Notes: generated from the letters alone by a model not told the origin. Positions 7,613 to 17,323 are shown, numbered from the stretch's first letter. The stretch: 64,000 nt of DNA from Desulfosediminicola flagellatus (GCF_005116655.2 NZ_CP050698.1:1070001-1134000), one strand, 5' to 3'. Program-made: numbers and translations.

Positions 7613-9043
7613 TCAGATACTTTCTGAAGGATCCTCAGATGTTCGTTTTTTTAAACGTTTATTAAGTGCCTGTCTTGAAACGCCAAGTAACTGTGATGCT
7701 TGACTCTGATTGTTTTCGGTGACGTGAAGAGCCGTATCGATTGCAAATTCAGCAAGCTCTTCAAGTGTCGGGAAGTGACCGAAAATTTCCTCCAGCGGAT
7801 TTGTTAAGCCGGGTTCCTGAGTTTTCACAGAGACAGAACCAGCAAGCCTTTCGGAGAGGTGATTAACGTCAATGCGTCCATGATTGCATCTGGCTACAGC
7901 ATCTGAGATATAGGCTTTCAGTTCCCTGATGTTTCCCCAGAAGGGATGCTTCATTAAAAGGCTTAACGCCTTTTCGCCTATAACAGGAATCTCTTTATTC
8001 ATTGCTGTTGCAGTAGATGCAATTAAATGCTCAACGAGTAACGGAATATCCTCTCTACGGTCTCGTAATGGTGGTAATTTTGCGAGGTGAGTGCTGAGTC
8101 GATAGTAGAGATCCATTCTAAATTCCCCATCTCTTCCAGCAAGTTTGCTCAGGTCTTTATTTGTCGCTGTGATAATGCGTGCATGACACTCTTTAGGTTG
8201 ATCTGAGCCAAGAGGATAATAGATTTTTTCCTGGAGCAGCCTAAGAAGCTTCACCTGTGAGGCTTCACTGAGGTCTCCTATTTCATCAAGAAAAACTGTG
8301 CCATTGGCTGCTTTTTCGAGCATGCCGCTTCGTACAAAATCAGCACCTGTATACGCCCCTTTGGTATGTCCAAACAGGGTGTCTGAGAGCAACGTGTCAT
8401 CCAGGCCGGATATGTCGAGTGCAACAAACTCTCCCTGCAGCCCACTAATATCATGTATTGCCTTTGCAATAAGTTCTTTGCCGGAACCGGTTTCACCAAG
8501 TATCAATACTGGCAGGCCGCTTGTTGCAATCGATTCTATATATTGAAAGAGTCCGAGCATTATCGGGCTTCGTGATATTATTGGTTCAAATGCCTGGTTT
8601 TTAGTTGGATTGTCGTTGAATGAGATGCCTTTAAGGGACAGAACCTCCTCACGAAGAAAATTTATTTCCAGCGCGTTCCGTAGAGCGGAACTGAACATTT
8701 CGAGATTTATCGGTTTAACAAGGTAGTCATGGGCACCGAGCTTCAAACATTCAACAGCCGTCTCAATTTCAGAGTCTGCAGTGATGATAATGACGGGAAC
8801 CTGTGGCTTCTTGATTTTCAGTTCTTTCAGTACTTCCTGTCCTGTTTTGTTGGGCATATTGAGATCGAGAAACACTACAGGAGACTGCATTTTTTCCACT
8901 GTAGATAACACGTTGCGGCTATCACTGAGTGTTTTGATATTTGCCATACCCATTGATGAAAGCAAAAGGCTGTAGGCCTCAAGCTCATCACATTCATCGT
9001 CTACCAGAAGTATCTGGCAGTTTGTCATCTTTGAACTAATCAT
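7613..9043 (-). CDS. Sigma-54-dependent response regulator (NtrC/DctD type)
   Basis: This 476-aa protein has three parts: a receiver domain (residues 8-125, phospho-acceptor in VVFLDLNMP, Lys in YLVKPI), an AAA+ domain (Walker A GETGSGKE, Walker B GTVFLDEIGD, R-finger region LRDRREDIP) and a Fis-type helix-turn-helix at the end (SQASQLLGVSRQALNKRL). The sigma-54 contact loop is GAYTGA instead of GAFTGA; the key Thr is kept. ATG overlaps the kinase stop by 4 bases. It probably activates dctPQM through the palindromes at 7161-7211, by analogy with DctD. Confidence 0.92.
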   Translation of the reverse strand: MISSKMTNCQILLVDDECDELEAYSLLLSSMGMANIKTLSDSRNVLSTVEKMQSPVVFLDLNMPNKTGQEVLKELKIKKPQVPVIIITADSEIETAVECLKLGAHDYLVKPINLEMFSSALRNALEINFLREEVLSLKGISFNDNPTKNQAFEPIISRSPIMLGLFQYIESIATSGLPVLILGETGSGKELIAKAIHDISGLQGEFVALDISGLDDTLLSDTLFGHTKGAYTGADFVRSGMLEKAANGTVFLDEIGDLSEASQVKLLRLLQEKIYYPLGSDQPKECHARIITATNKDLSKLAGRDGEFRMDLYYRLSTHLAKLPPLRDRREDIPLLVEHLIASTATAMNKEIPVIGEKALSLLMKHPFWGNIRELKAYISDAVARCNHGRIDVNHLSERLAGSVSVKTQEPGLTNPLEEIFGHFPTLEELAEFAIDTALHVTENNQSQASQLLGVSRQALNKRLKKRTSEDPSESI

Positions 9044-11187
9044 TGACTGCTATCCGCTAGTATTTTATTGAGTTTGATTGTGAATTTTGCCCCGGAATCT
9101 GTGTTTGCTGCTGTAAGCGATCCACTCATCTGTTTTTCCACTATCATTTTCGACATATAGAGTCCCAGCCCTGAGCCTGAAGTTGATCCTTTCGTGGTAA
9201 AATACGGGTTGAAAATTCTCAGCATCAAATCCTCGGGTATGCCGCAACCACTGTCGCAGATTTCTATTTGAACAATATGTTCATCGTGGCTGACAACTAC
9301 TTTAATGGTTTTTGCCAGTGTTGCATCTCCCGCCTCGAGTGTGCGCTGCAGGATTGCGTCTTTCGCGTTTACGAGAAGATTTACAAGGACATGCACAAAT
9401 TCACGGCGGTAACCAAAAACCATGAGAGAATGTGTGCTTGTTTTGTTAATAACGCTGAGAGCAATGTCTGCGTGTTTAACTTGTGCTTCCAGCAGTTTGA
9501 CCGCACTTATAACTACCTTGAGAGCATCGACAGGCCCTTTTGATTTTGAAGGCTTGGAGAAATTCCTGAAATCATCAATCGTTTTTGACATGAAGTGGAT
9601 TTGCCGGTTGGCGCCTGTGACTAATTTTTCAACAAACGATTTCTCCAGCTTATTATTATAATGAGCGGCCTGTAGACTCGAGATATATGTAGAAAGGGTA
9701 TTGAGAGGTTGTCGCCATTGATGGGCGATTGCTCCTAGCATTTCACCTGCAGCCGCCAGTTTGTGAGCCTGAATAAGCTGCATTTCGGCATCAACCCGTT
9801 TGGAAATATCCCTGATACTATATAAGGTGAGTTCTTCATCTTTAAGTTTGAAAATTTTCCAACTGACAGATGTTGGGAATTCCATTCCATCAGACTTGAT
9901 AAATGACCACCTGAAGACCTGTTGCTCGTCATGAAGGGCCGCTGATAAGATTTTCTCTAATTTGTGTGCACTGGAAGAGCCGTCAGGTTGATTGACAGGT
10001 GATAACTCAAGGATACCTTTCCCGATGATATCGTTTTTTGGGAAGCCGAACAGTTCAATTGCTTTATGATTACACTCAGCACACTTGCTGCCATTGGTGA
10101 TCATGAACGCATCGTTTGCAACATTAAACAGTGTTTTATAGTACGTTTCAACTTCCTTTCTCTTGATAATATTCCATTGAAGATCTTTGTTGATTCCGGT
10201 TAATTCAAGCTGGTGCTGCTCTATGGCAGAACTGTAGCTTTTTCTATAGAAATAAAGACCTAAGCCACTTAATCCCACGACAAACAGTGCAACAAGAGCC
10301 AAAAATCCAAGCACCCTGAGAGCCATTTCCGTTGCAAATATCATCGTTGTTTTACGTGTGATAGAATATGCTTCTATTCGTGGCACTGTCACACACATAA
10401 ACCAGTCGGAGTTGTCAATCTGGCTGAATGAGAGTACGTGATCACGCATATCCTTTGAATGATACGTGACTGTCCCGACGTCCTTATTTTTAAAGTGATT
10501 AAGCCTGTTAGCAAGGTCGCTTTCGATGTCCTGTAATTTTTGTTGCATAACATAATTCTGATTACGATGGACCAGAATGGTACCATCTTTTTGAACAATG
10601 AATGCATGGCCGGTTTCTCCTACCTTCAGGTTCATCACATTATCGACAAGGGTATCGAGTACTGTGTCTGCCGACATCACCCCGATTATTTTCCCGTTAA
10701 CGATCAGTGGTTTAACAAGTGCGATAACAAATTTATTGGTAACAAGATCTATATAAGGAGTAGTAAAACTGATCTCTCCAACTGTAATTGCCCGTTGATA
10801 CCAGGGGCGCAATCGAGGATCATAATTGGTTGGTGGTGTCCAGTCTGCGCCATCGATCAACAGGCCGTCACTTCTGCCAATATACACATCGGAAAAGTGG
10901 CCGGCTTTCATTGCCATTTTTAATGGTTTGAGTGTTTCATCATTTGGTGCAAGGGCAGGTAACGGTACTGAATCGGCAGTAGCTGTGAGGATTTTCATTT
11001 GTTGAGCGAGCCATATTTCAACTGTATCTGCCGCTTTAACCGCGATTTCTTCTTGTTGATCAGCAATGGTTTTATTAACGATATGTTGAGTAATGCGGTG
11101 ATTGATGCCGGTGGCAACCAGAATCACCACGGACAGTGCAGCGACCGTTATAATGTATTTTTTATTAGGCATATTCACATTTGGCAT
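9040..11187 (-). CDS. Membrane histidine kinase with Cache sensor (DctB-like role)
   Basis: This 715-aa kinase has a membrane helix at residues 10-28 and a periplasmic double-Cache domain (residues 35-280, with the hallmark DPRLRPWYQRA and SADTVLDTL). A second helix (about 285-315) leads to a PAS domain (about 345-470), a phospho-acceptor segment AIAHQWRQPLNTL (His near 487) and an HATPase (NLLVNAKDAI, DSGCGIP, GSGLGLYMSK). Cache domains bind small ligands such as carboxylates or amino acids. Overlap with the regulator gene and adjacency to dctPQM indicate that it senses the transported solute. Confidence 0.9.
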   Translation of the reverse strand: MPNVNMPNKKYIITVAALSVVILVATGINHRITQHIVNKTIADQQEEIAVKAADTVEIWLAQQMKILTATADSVPLPALAPNDETLKPLKMAMKAGHFSDVYIGRSDGLLIDGADWTPPTNYDPRLRPWYQRAITVGEISFTTPYIDLVTNKFVIALVKPLIVNGKIIGVMSADTVLDTLVDNVMNLKVGETGHAFIVQKDGTILVHRNQNYVMQQKLQDIESDLANRLNHFKNKDVGTVTYHSKDMRDHVLSFSQIDNSDWFMCVTVPRIEAYSITRKTTMIFATEMALRVLGFLALVALFVVGLSGLGLYFYRKSYSSAIEQHQLELTGINKDLQWNIIKRKEVETYYKTLFNVANDAFMITNGSKCAECNHKAIELFGFPKNDIIGKGILELSPVNQPDGSSSAHKLEKILSAALHDEQQVFRWSFIKSDGMEFPTSVSWKIFKLKDEELTLYSIRDISKRVDAEMQLIQAHKLAAAGEMLGAIAHQWRQPLNTLSTYISSLQAAHYNNKLEKSFVEKLVTGANRQIHFMSKTIDDFRNFSKPSKSKGPVDALKVVISAVKLLEAQVKHADIALSVINKTSTHSLMVFGYRREFVHVLVNLLVNAKDAILQRTLEAGDATLAKTIKVVVSHDEHIVQIEICDSGCGIPEDLMLRIFNPYFTTKGSTSGSGLGLYMSKMIVEKQMSGSLTAANTDSGAKFTIKLNKILADSSQ

Positions 11188-11394
11188 GTCGTGGAGTAAT
11201 CACTTTGTAATTCGTTAAAATTTGTCTATAACAAAACGCCGCTATGAATGAGATGGCAAGCTTTTGTTCGATTATTTTCAGAAAACGTGAAGGTAAATCC
11301 ATTAATATGAAGTAAACCCTAGCAATATTTGATCCAACGTTGCGGGCAGATCCAACTCCTTGGCCGAAAGCGCTTCAGGAAGAGAATAAAACAG

Positions 11395-13143
11395 GTGACT
11401 GTATTGAACACAGCAATAAACGAAAAGCAGATTGTTAACTGTATCGGCAGTGCGGTTTTCGCGACCGACAGTCAGGCTGTAATTACTCATGTTAATTGTC
11501 AAAGTGAAAAGAAACTCGGCATGAGTGCGGAGGACCTGATCGGAAGACGTATTGCAGACGCTCTCCCTCTTTTTAAAGCTGTCATTATGGAGAGTTTACA
11601 GAGCGGTAGGTCGCTGCTGAACCAACCACTGGAGGTTGGGGAGGAACATCTCATAATGCACGTAACTCCGATATATTATGAGCAGCAGGTTGTCGGCGCA
11701 GTCTGTAATTTACAGGAACTTGATGCGTGTGAAGTCTCTGTAATGCAATCGGATTCTTACAGGGAGTTGAATCGTCAGCTTAAAACGATTATCGCCGCTT
11801 CATCAGATGGTATATGGGTCTGTGATGGTGAGGGGAATGTTGTATCCATCAATAGCGCATCTGAAGCACTTAACGGTATAAAATCCAGAGATATAATTGG
11901 TAAAAACATTATACATCTTCTTGAAAACAAGAGTTTCGATCAATCTGTTACCACCAAGGTTCTTGAGAGCGGGAAACAGGAAACAATTGTCCAGAATATT
12001 AAGAAAACCAACCGAATCCTACTCTGTACAGGAACGCCCGCTCGAGATGAAAATGGTAACATTGCCATGATCGTCGTAAATGAAAGGGACCTGACAGAAC
12101 TTGAGACCTTGCGCAACAGGTTCAAAGAAAACAAGAAACTCACTGAGAAATTTAAAGAAGAGTTGTCTGAATTCACCCTACGGGAGTTAGTGCACAATAC
12201 AATCATTGCCGACAGTAATATCATGAAGCAGATTCTTCAAAAATCCTTGAAGCTTGCTCATATAGGTGCTTCGAATATTTTGATTCTTGGTGCTTCTGGT
12301 ACCGGCAAAGGGTTACTTGCCAAATCTATTCATAAAAACAGTAATCGGCGTGATAATCCTTTCGTAGAAATAAACTGTGCAGCTCTTCCTGAAAACCTGC
12401 TGGAGGCAGAGCTTTTCGGTTATGAAAAGGGTGCCTTTACCGGAGCTGCCAATACCGGCAAAGTGGGTTTATTTGAGTTGGCTCAGGGAGGAACTCTTTT
12501 TCTTGATGAAATTGGTGATATGCCATTGAATCTGCAGACAAAACTTCTGAAATATCTCGACGATAAGAAATTCAGGCGGCTTGGAGGCACCAAATCAATA
12601 CATGTGGATTGTGCAACAATTTCTGCCACCAATAGGAATCTGCAGGATAGAGTCAAAAGCAATGAATTTCGGGAAGATTTGTATTACCGGCTCAGCAGTT
12701 TTACTCTGGAGATACCATCATTGCGTGACCGCAGGGAAGACATTCCCGGCCTGGTAAGATTTTACCTGAAAAAGTATAATCAGAAATACGGTAGATCGAC
12801 CCACATCCGCTCAAGAACAGTTAAGAGCTTGCAAAGCTACGATTTCCCCGGAAACATTCGAGAATTAAAGAATATAATTGAGAACGGGGTGGTTCTTAGT
12901 GAAGAGTCAAAGCTTGACGCGTTTCTTCTCGCTAGCATTGAGACGAATGAACTCGTGCATCCACCCGAGGATGAGCACTCAGCGTCACCACAACAGTTGG
13001 ATTTACATGCAACTCTTGAACAACTTGAGAAACAACTGCTCATTAAAGCAAGAGCACATTGTACGACTACCAGGGAGATGGCTGCCCATTTAAACATCAG
13101 CCAACCTTCTGTTGTAAGAAAATGTAAAAAATATGGATTATAA
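11395..13143 (+). CDS. PAS-containing sigma-54 activator with TyrR-like HTH
   Basis: This enhancer-binding protein is about 582 aa. Two PAS-like sensor regions (roughly residues 10-110 and 130-235; the second has SSDGIWVCDGEGNVV) precede an AAA+ domain with GASGTGKG, an intact GAFTGA, Walker B GGTLFLDEIGD and LRDRREDIPG. The C-terminus, MAAHLNISQPSVVRKCKK, resembles the TyrR-type helix-turn-helix. There is no receiver domain, so it is probably controlled by a small molecule. The start is uncertain: GTG 11395 is chosen, with TTG 11329 or 11404 possible. It directly precedes the sigma-54 promoter at 13514. Confidence 0.88.
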   Translation: MTVLNTAINEKQIVNCIGSAVFATDSQAVITHVNCQSEKKLGMSAEDLIGRRIADALPLFKAVIMESLQSGRSLLNQPLEVGEEHLIMHVTPIYYEQQVVGAVCNLQELDACEVSVMQSDSYRELNRQLKTIIAASSDGIWVCDGEGNVVSINSASEALNGIKSRDIIGKNIIHLLENKSFDQSVTTKVLESGKQETIVQNIKKTNRILLCTGTPARDENGNIAMIVVNERDLTELETLRNRFKENKKLTEKFKEELSEFTLRELVHNTIIADSNIMKQILQKSLKLAHIGASNILILGASGTGKGLLAKSIHKNSNRRDNPFVEINCAALPENLLEAELFGYEKGAFTGAANTGKVGLFELAQGGTLFLDEIGDMPLNLQTKLLKYLDDKKFRRLGGTKSIHVDCATISATNRNLQDRVKSNEFREDLYYRLSSFTLEIPSLRDRREDIPGLVRFYLKKYNQKYGRSTHIRSRTVKSLQSYDFPGNIRELKNIIENGVVLSEESKLDAFLLASIETNELVHPPEDEHSASPQQLDLHATLEQLEKQLLIKARAHCTTTREMAAHLNISQPSVVRKCKKYGL

Positions 13144-13180
13144 TTTAAATCTGTAATTCCTTCCGCTTATTTACTACATC

Positions 13181-13440
13181 TTTTGATACAATTGTGAATC
13201 AGTAAAAACGGATCTCATGTTTGTTGCACACGAGTGTTCCGATCCTAAAGTCTGATTAACTTGGAAATTTACTCTGTTGCTCCTGAAAATATCCTATTAT
13301 ATTTAATGGTTACAGGTTTTTGTCATTCTTCTTTCTTTTGCGTTAAATTTCCCTCCCTATGTTTTGATCCAGAAATGAATCATTAAAATTCGCTGTAAAA
13401 ACGAATTTTTATAGTTGATTTGATCCGGTTTTGAATCAAA
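13181..13440 (+). promoter_or_regulatory. Three dyad activator sites upstream of the aminotransferase
   Basis: Three copies of a dyad lie at 13181-13202, 13362-13382 and 13419-13440. The best (13419) pairs TTTGATCC with GAATCAAA around 6 bases. The others read TTTTGATAC...GTGAATCAG and TTTTGATCC...ATGAATCA. The nearest ends about 75 bases before the -24 element. The half-site and 6-base gap geometry resembles TyrR-type boxes, matching the HTH of the activator gene just upstream. Confidence 0.75.
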
Positions 13441-13513
13441 AAGTCATTTGCCATCACATGTAGACATCATCCGTCGCGCTGCTTTTGCACGTGTTGTTGT
13501 CCTTTCTTCAATA

Positions 13514-13529
13514 TGGCATCCCTTTTGCT
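13514..13529 (+). promoter_or_regulatory. Consensus sigma-54 promoter for the aminotransferase operon
   Basis: TGGCATCCCTTTTGCT fits TGGCAC-N5-TTGCW with the invariant GG and GC ten bases apart. It ends 55 bases before the ATG of the aminotransferase gene. The in-frame ATG at 13513 lies inside this promoter and therefore cannot be the start. Confidence 0.88.
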
Positions 13530-13584
13530 AGTGTTAGACCAGCATACGGTTCGTTTCGACAAAATCAAAGCAAGGGATATAAAA

Positions 13585-14892
13585 ATGGAAAAGCTACAAA
13601 CAAACGCAGAGCTGCATGAACTCCGAAACAAAGTGATAGCAAAAGGTAATGCCAGTGCCACTGACAGATATATAGCTCATGCCAAAGGTGCTATTATCAC
13701 TGATGTGGAAGGGCAGGAGTATATTGATTTTGCAGGTGGTATTGCCGTAATGAATGTCGGACACTCTCACCCAAAGGTTGTTAAGGCCATAAAAGATCAG
13801 GCAGAGAAATTTACTCATACCTGTTTTATGGTTGCCCCGTATGCATCTCCGGTAAAGCTTGCAGAGAAATTATGTGCTGCGGCCCCGGGCGATTCCCCAA
13901 AAGCTGTGATGTTTGCCAATAGTGGTGCAGAAGCCGTAGAAAATGCAGTTAAGATCGCCAGATATTATACTCAGAAAACAGGTATTATTGCTTTTGAGAA
14001 TGGTTTTCATGGTCGTACATTAATGGGTATGACACTCACCTCTAAGGTGAAGCCCTACAAGCATGGTCTCGGTCCGTTTGCACCTGAAGTATATCGTATG
14101 CCTTACGCCAACTGTTATCGCTGCCCGTTCGGCAAAGAGTATCCAAGCTGTGATGTGGCCTGTGCTGATCACCTTGAGGATTTCTTTATCAACTATGTAT
14201 CTGCTGAGCAGACAGCTGCAATCGTCATCGAACCTGTTCAGGGCGAAGGTGGTTTTGTTGCTCCTCCTAAAGAGTACTTTAAGAAACTGAAAGCACTTTG
14301 TGAGAAAAATTCAATTCTTATGATAGCAGACGAAGTTCAGACCGGTATCGGCAGAACCGGCTATATGTTTGCAATGGAGTATTATGGAGTTGAGGCGGAC
14401 ATCACGACTGTGGCTAAAAGTCTTGCTGCCGGTATGCCTCTGAGCGCAGTTATAGGCAAAAAAGAAATCATGGATTCAGTACATCCTTCAGGAATAGGCG
14501 GAACCTACAGCGGCAATCCTCTCACCTGCGAAGCTGCACTGGCAGTTTTCGATATTTTTGAGTCTGAAGATCTTCTTGCTAAAGCCAAAACTCTTGGAGA
14601 GAGTCTTCACTCTACCTTGAAAGGGTTTCAGGAGAAACATTCACTTATTGGTGATGTCCGTGGAATTGGCCCGATGATAGCCATGGAACTCGTTTATGAC
14701 AGAGACGCAAAGACTCCTGCACCTGATAAAGCAAAACAACTCGTAAAATTCTGCTTTGACAGAAACCTTATCCTTCTGGCCTGTGGTACCTATGGCAATG
14801 TTATCAGATTTTTGATGCCTCTGGTTATTACTGATGAACAGTTGGCAAAAGGTATGGAGATTATTGATGATGGATTGACCGCAATCAGCTAA
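13585..14892 (+). CDS. gabT: Class III aminotransferase, 4-aminobutyrate type
   Basis: This 435-aa PLP-dependent aminotransferase carries ANSGAEAVENAVKIAR (phosphate-binding region), the ENGFHGRT motif, the PLP-pyridine Asp in IADEVQTGIGRTG, and the Schiff-base Lys in TTVAKSLAAGMP (near residue 278). A Cys-rich insert (NCYRCPFGKEYPSC) is seen in some anaerobe members. The best fit is GABA:2-oxoglutarate aminotransferase, giving succinic semialdehyde; other omega-amino acids are possible. ATG 13585 follows AAGGGAT. The AOR gene downstream could oxidise the semialdehyde formed. Confidence 0.88.
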   Translation: MEKLQTNAELHELRNKVIAKGNASATDRYIAHAKGAIITDVEGQEYIDFAGGIAVMNVGHSHPKVVKAIKDQAEKFTHTCFMVAPYASPVKLAEKLCAAAPGDSPKAVMFANSGAEAVENAVKIARYYTQKTGIIAFENGFHGRTLMGMTLTSKVKPYKHGLGPFAPEVYRMPYANCYRCPFGKEYPSCDVACADHLEDFFINYVSAEQTAAIVIEPVQGEGGFVAPPKEYFKKLKALCEKNSILMIADEVQTGIGRTGYMFAMEYYGVEADITTVAKSLAAGMPLSAVIGKKEIMDSVHPSGIGGTYSGNPLTCEAALAVFDIFESEDLLAKAKTLGESLHSTLKGFQEKHSLIGDVRGIGPMIAMELVYDRDAKTPAPDKAKQLVKFCFDRNLILLACGTYGNVIRFLMPLVITDEQLAKGMEIIDDGLTAIS

Positions 14893-14938
14893 ATCATCAT
14901 TCGTGTCGATTATGCGTTGAGGATGCAACATGATCTCC

Positions 14939-14967
14939 GTCTGCCCACTAATGGATAGTGGGCAGAC
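14939..14967 (+). terminator. Hairpin between aminotransferase and AOR genes
   Basis: A perfect 12-bp stem (GTCTGCCCACTA) with a 5-base loop lies 47 bases after the aminotransferase stop. No T-run follows, so it may reduce rather than stop read-through into the AOR gene, or protect the upstream message. Confidence 0.6.
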
Positions 14968-15074
14968 TTCATACCGTATACGATACCTTCGACGTTTTAG
15001 CTTGAGTGAAACAGTTACGCGTGCAGCCCATTAACAGGAGTACTTTGTGATAATTACGGCCAAAGAGGAACAAC

Positions 15075-16832
15075 ATGTTTGGATATTATAACAGGATATT
15101 AACCGTCAATCTTACTGATCAATCAGTTTCCATAGAGCCGGTTGACGATCAGGTGTTAGCTGAGTGCTTTGGCGGTAAAGGATTGGCGACCCGGCTTCTT
15201 CTTGAACGCAATACGCCTGGTGTTGACCCTCTTTCGCCTGAAAATAATCTCATTTTTTCGACAGGCTCATTTTGTGGTGGACGTCTGTGGGGAGCAAGCA
15301 GGTACGGAGTGTATACAAAATCACCACTGACAGGATTTTATGCAGAATCCTACTCTGGCGGAAAAGTTCCTGAAGCGATTGATTCCGCAGGTTTTGATGC
15401 AATAATCCTGACTGGCAAAGCGAAAATTCCAACAGTGCTCACCATTACACCGGAAGGTGTTGATTTTCATGATGCCGGTGATTTGTGGGGCACCGATTCC
15501 ATTGAGGCTGAAGAAGAAGCAGTTGCCCGTTTTTCAGTAAGTCATGAAGGCTATCGAAAACCGGGTGCAGTCACCATCGGTCCCGCAGGGGAAAGAATGG
15601 TCAAGTTTGCTCTCATAGCAAATGATAAATGGCGTTGTGCCGGCCGAACCGGTGCTGGTGCGGTAATGGGGTCAAAACTCGTTAAGGCCATTGTATTTCA
15701 AGGTGACAGGAAACGGCAATATGCTGATCCGGAAGGTGTTGCACAGTACGCCAAGGAATTTTCCAGTAAAAATATTACAAATCCAGGTGTAAAGGCCTAT
15801 AAGGCAATGGGGACAACGATGATGGTCTCCCTGATGAACACAGTTGGTGCGTTTCCTGCAAAATATTGGAGCGAAGGATCTTGCGAGCACTGGGAGAAGA
15901 TCAGCGGTGAGCAGTACCATGCCGAACATGAGGTGAAACCCCATGCCTGTGCCAAATGCTTTATGGCTTGTGGCAGGATGGCAACGATTAAAAAAGGACG
16001 CCATAAAGGTCTTAAGCTCGAAGGTCCTGAATACGAGACAATCTATTCTTTCGGCGGGCTTTGCATGGTTGATGATATGGCAGAGATTGCTCATCTTAAC
16101 GATATCTGTGACCGGCTGGGTATGGACACGATTACCGCTGGTAATCTCTGCGGCCTTGCCATTGAAGCCAAAGCCCGGGGCAAGATAGATTTTGATATTG
16201 AATATGGCAACGTTGATCAGATTGCTACCCTTGTACAGATGATATCTGACCGTGACGGTATCGGAGATCTTCTGGCAGACGGAATTATACCTGCTTCAAA
16301 GGCCTGGGGCCTTGAAGATATTGCAGTACATGTAAAAGGTATGGAGCCTGCCGGTTATGATCCTCGAGCATTAAAGGGTATGGGCTTAACTTTTGCAACC
16401 TCTCCCCGAGGTGCATGTCACTTGAGAACAACGTTTTACAAACCGGAACTCTCAGGCATTATCCCCCCTGAACAAACTAAAGACAAAGCCGAGTTGCTTA
16501 TTGAGTACGAAGATCGTCTGAATATTTTTGATACCCTGGTGCTCTGCCGTTTTTATCGCGATCTTTATAGCTGGGAAGAGCTTGAAACAGCGCTTGCAGC
16601 TGTTACAGGTCAACCATGCGAGAAAGCTGAATTGCAAAAGGTTGCCGGCAACATCGTTAACATGACCCGGGAGTTTAACTTGCGTGAAGGCATGCTGCCA
16701 GAGCATGAGCGATTACCTAAACGTATTCATAAAGAGGCACTTCCATCAGGTAAATCTCTTTCGGCGGAAGAGATGGAATATATGCTCAGTGATTATTATC
16801 GCCTGAGAGGATGGGGCGAGGCTGAAGCCTGA
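15075..16832 (+). CDS. aor: Aldehyde:ferredoxin oxidoreductase (tungsten type)
   Basis: This 585-aa enzyme oxidises aldehydes to acids with ferredoxin, using a tungstopterin and a 4Fe-4S cluster in the cytoplasm. The N-terminal beta-domain (YYNRILTVNLT, GGKGLATRLLLE, SGGKVPEAI) is typical. Cluster cysteines are HACAKCFMAC (about 291, 294, 298) and the distal LVLCRFYRD (about 491). The pterin region contains EPAGYDPRALKGMG. AGAGGA precedes ATG. Located after a GABA-type aminotransferase, it may oxidise succinic semialdehyde or a related semialdehyde; this pairing is inferred. Confidence 0.9.
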   Translation: MFGYYNRILTVNLTDQSVSIEPVDDQVLAECFGGKGLATRLLLERNTPGVDPLSPENNLIFSTGSFCGGRLWGASRYGVYTKSPLTGFYAESYSGGKVPEAIDSAGFDAIILTGKAKIPTVLTITPEGVDFHDAGDLWGTDSIEAEEEAVARFSVSHEGYRKPGAVTIGPAGERMVKFALIANDKWRCAGRTGAGAVMGSKLVKAIVFQGDRKRQYADPEGVAQYAKEFSSKNITNPGVKAYKAMGTTMMVSLMNTVGAFPAKYWSEGSCEHWEKISGEQYHAEHEVKPHACAKCFMACGRMATIKKGRHKGLKLEGPEYETIYSFGGLCMVDDMAEIAHLNDICDRLGMDTITAGNLCGLAIEAKARGKIDFDIEYGNVDQIATLVQMISDRDGIGDLLADGIIPASKAWGLEDIAVHVKGMEPAGYDPRALKGMGLTFATSPRGACHLRTTFYKPELSGIIPPEQTKDKAELLIEYEDRLNIFDTLVLCRFYRDLYSWEELETALAAVTGQPCEKAELQKVAGNIVNMTREFNLREGMLPEHERLPKRIHKEALPSGKSLSAEEMEYMLSDYYRLRGWGEAEA

Positions 16833-16923
16833 AACCAATATACGTGTTTCTGTATCTGTATCGTTTAGGCAGAAATTTGCGGTTGTTGGTCGGTCACTAT
16901 TTAGACTTTTGGAGACGTACGTC

Positions 16924-17181
16924 ATGTCTATGCTTGCAAAGAAAAAACAGATCCTTCAAATCTTAGTTGCAAACCTCAATAACTCCGAACCCCAGGTTGT
17001 TCATTCTGAAATGATTGCAGATAAACTGGAGATGAGCGTAAAAGACACCTGCCAGATGTTAAAAATCATGCATAAACTTGGGATGGTAATCAGCGATGGG
17101 GAAGGCGAGAAGTCACTTATAACCAGAGAGGGGTTGAAATGCGTGGACCAGGCGTTTGGTGGGACTGCGTGTAGTGTTTAG
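16924..17181 (+). CDS. Small winged-helix protein
   Basis: This 85-aa protein (MSMLAKKKQILQILVANL...) has a helix-turn-helix pattern in HSEMIADKLEMSVKDTCQML and a wing-like end (GMVISDGEGEKSLITREGL). ATG 16924 has GGAG ten bases before it; a TTG at 16909 in frame is less likely. It is the last gene of the aminotransferase-AOR set, before a strong terminator. It could be a local repressor or a DNA-binding accessory; a specific role is not visible. Confidence 0.65.
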   Translation: MSMLAKKKQILQILVANLNNSEPQVVHSEMIADKLEMSVKDTCQMLKIMHKLGMVISDGEGEKSLITREGLKCVDQAFGGTACSV

Positions 17182-17267
17182 TCGCAAATGTCTGTTTGTA
17201 ATGTGAGTATTTTCAATTGGTTCGGATTTGTCGCGTTTGTACCTGGAGCAGGATAGGTGAACTGAAA

Positions 17268-17306
17268 ATATGGGGGGTGAACGCGTAAAGCGTTCACCCC
17301 CCATAT
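17268..17306. terminator. Bidirectional terminator between convergent genes
   Basis: A perfect 17-bp stem (ATATGGGGGGTGAACGC) has a 5-base loop. It separates the plus-strand aminotransferase-AOR-wHTH genes from the minus-strand secreted-protein gene ending at 17324. A short T-rich tail follows on the minus strand. Confidence 0.8.
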
Positions 17307-17323
17307 GGTTTGAGTGTGGAATA

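Noticed and set aside
11222-11280. Possible sigma-54 element TGGCAAGCTTTTGTT before the TyrR-like activator gene
   Set aside because: The -12 GC is missing and the spacing is one base short.
13513-13584. In-frame ATG extension of the aminotransferase
   Set aside because: The extra codons lie on the sigma-54 promoter at 13514-13529; the ATG at 13585 has a good ribosome site and the normal family N-terminus.
16874-16888. Possible sigma-54 element before the small winged-helix gene (AGGCAGAAATTTGC)
   Set aside because: The GG to GC gap is nine bases instead of ten, and no activator-type sites lie upstream.
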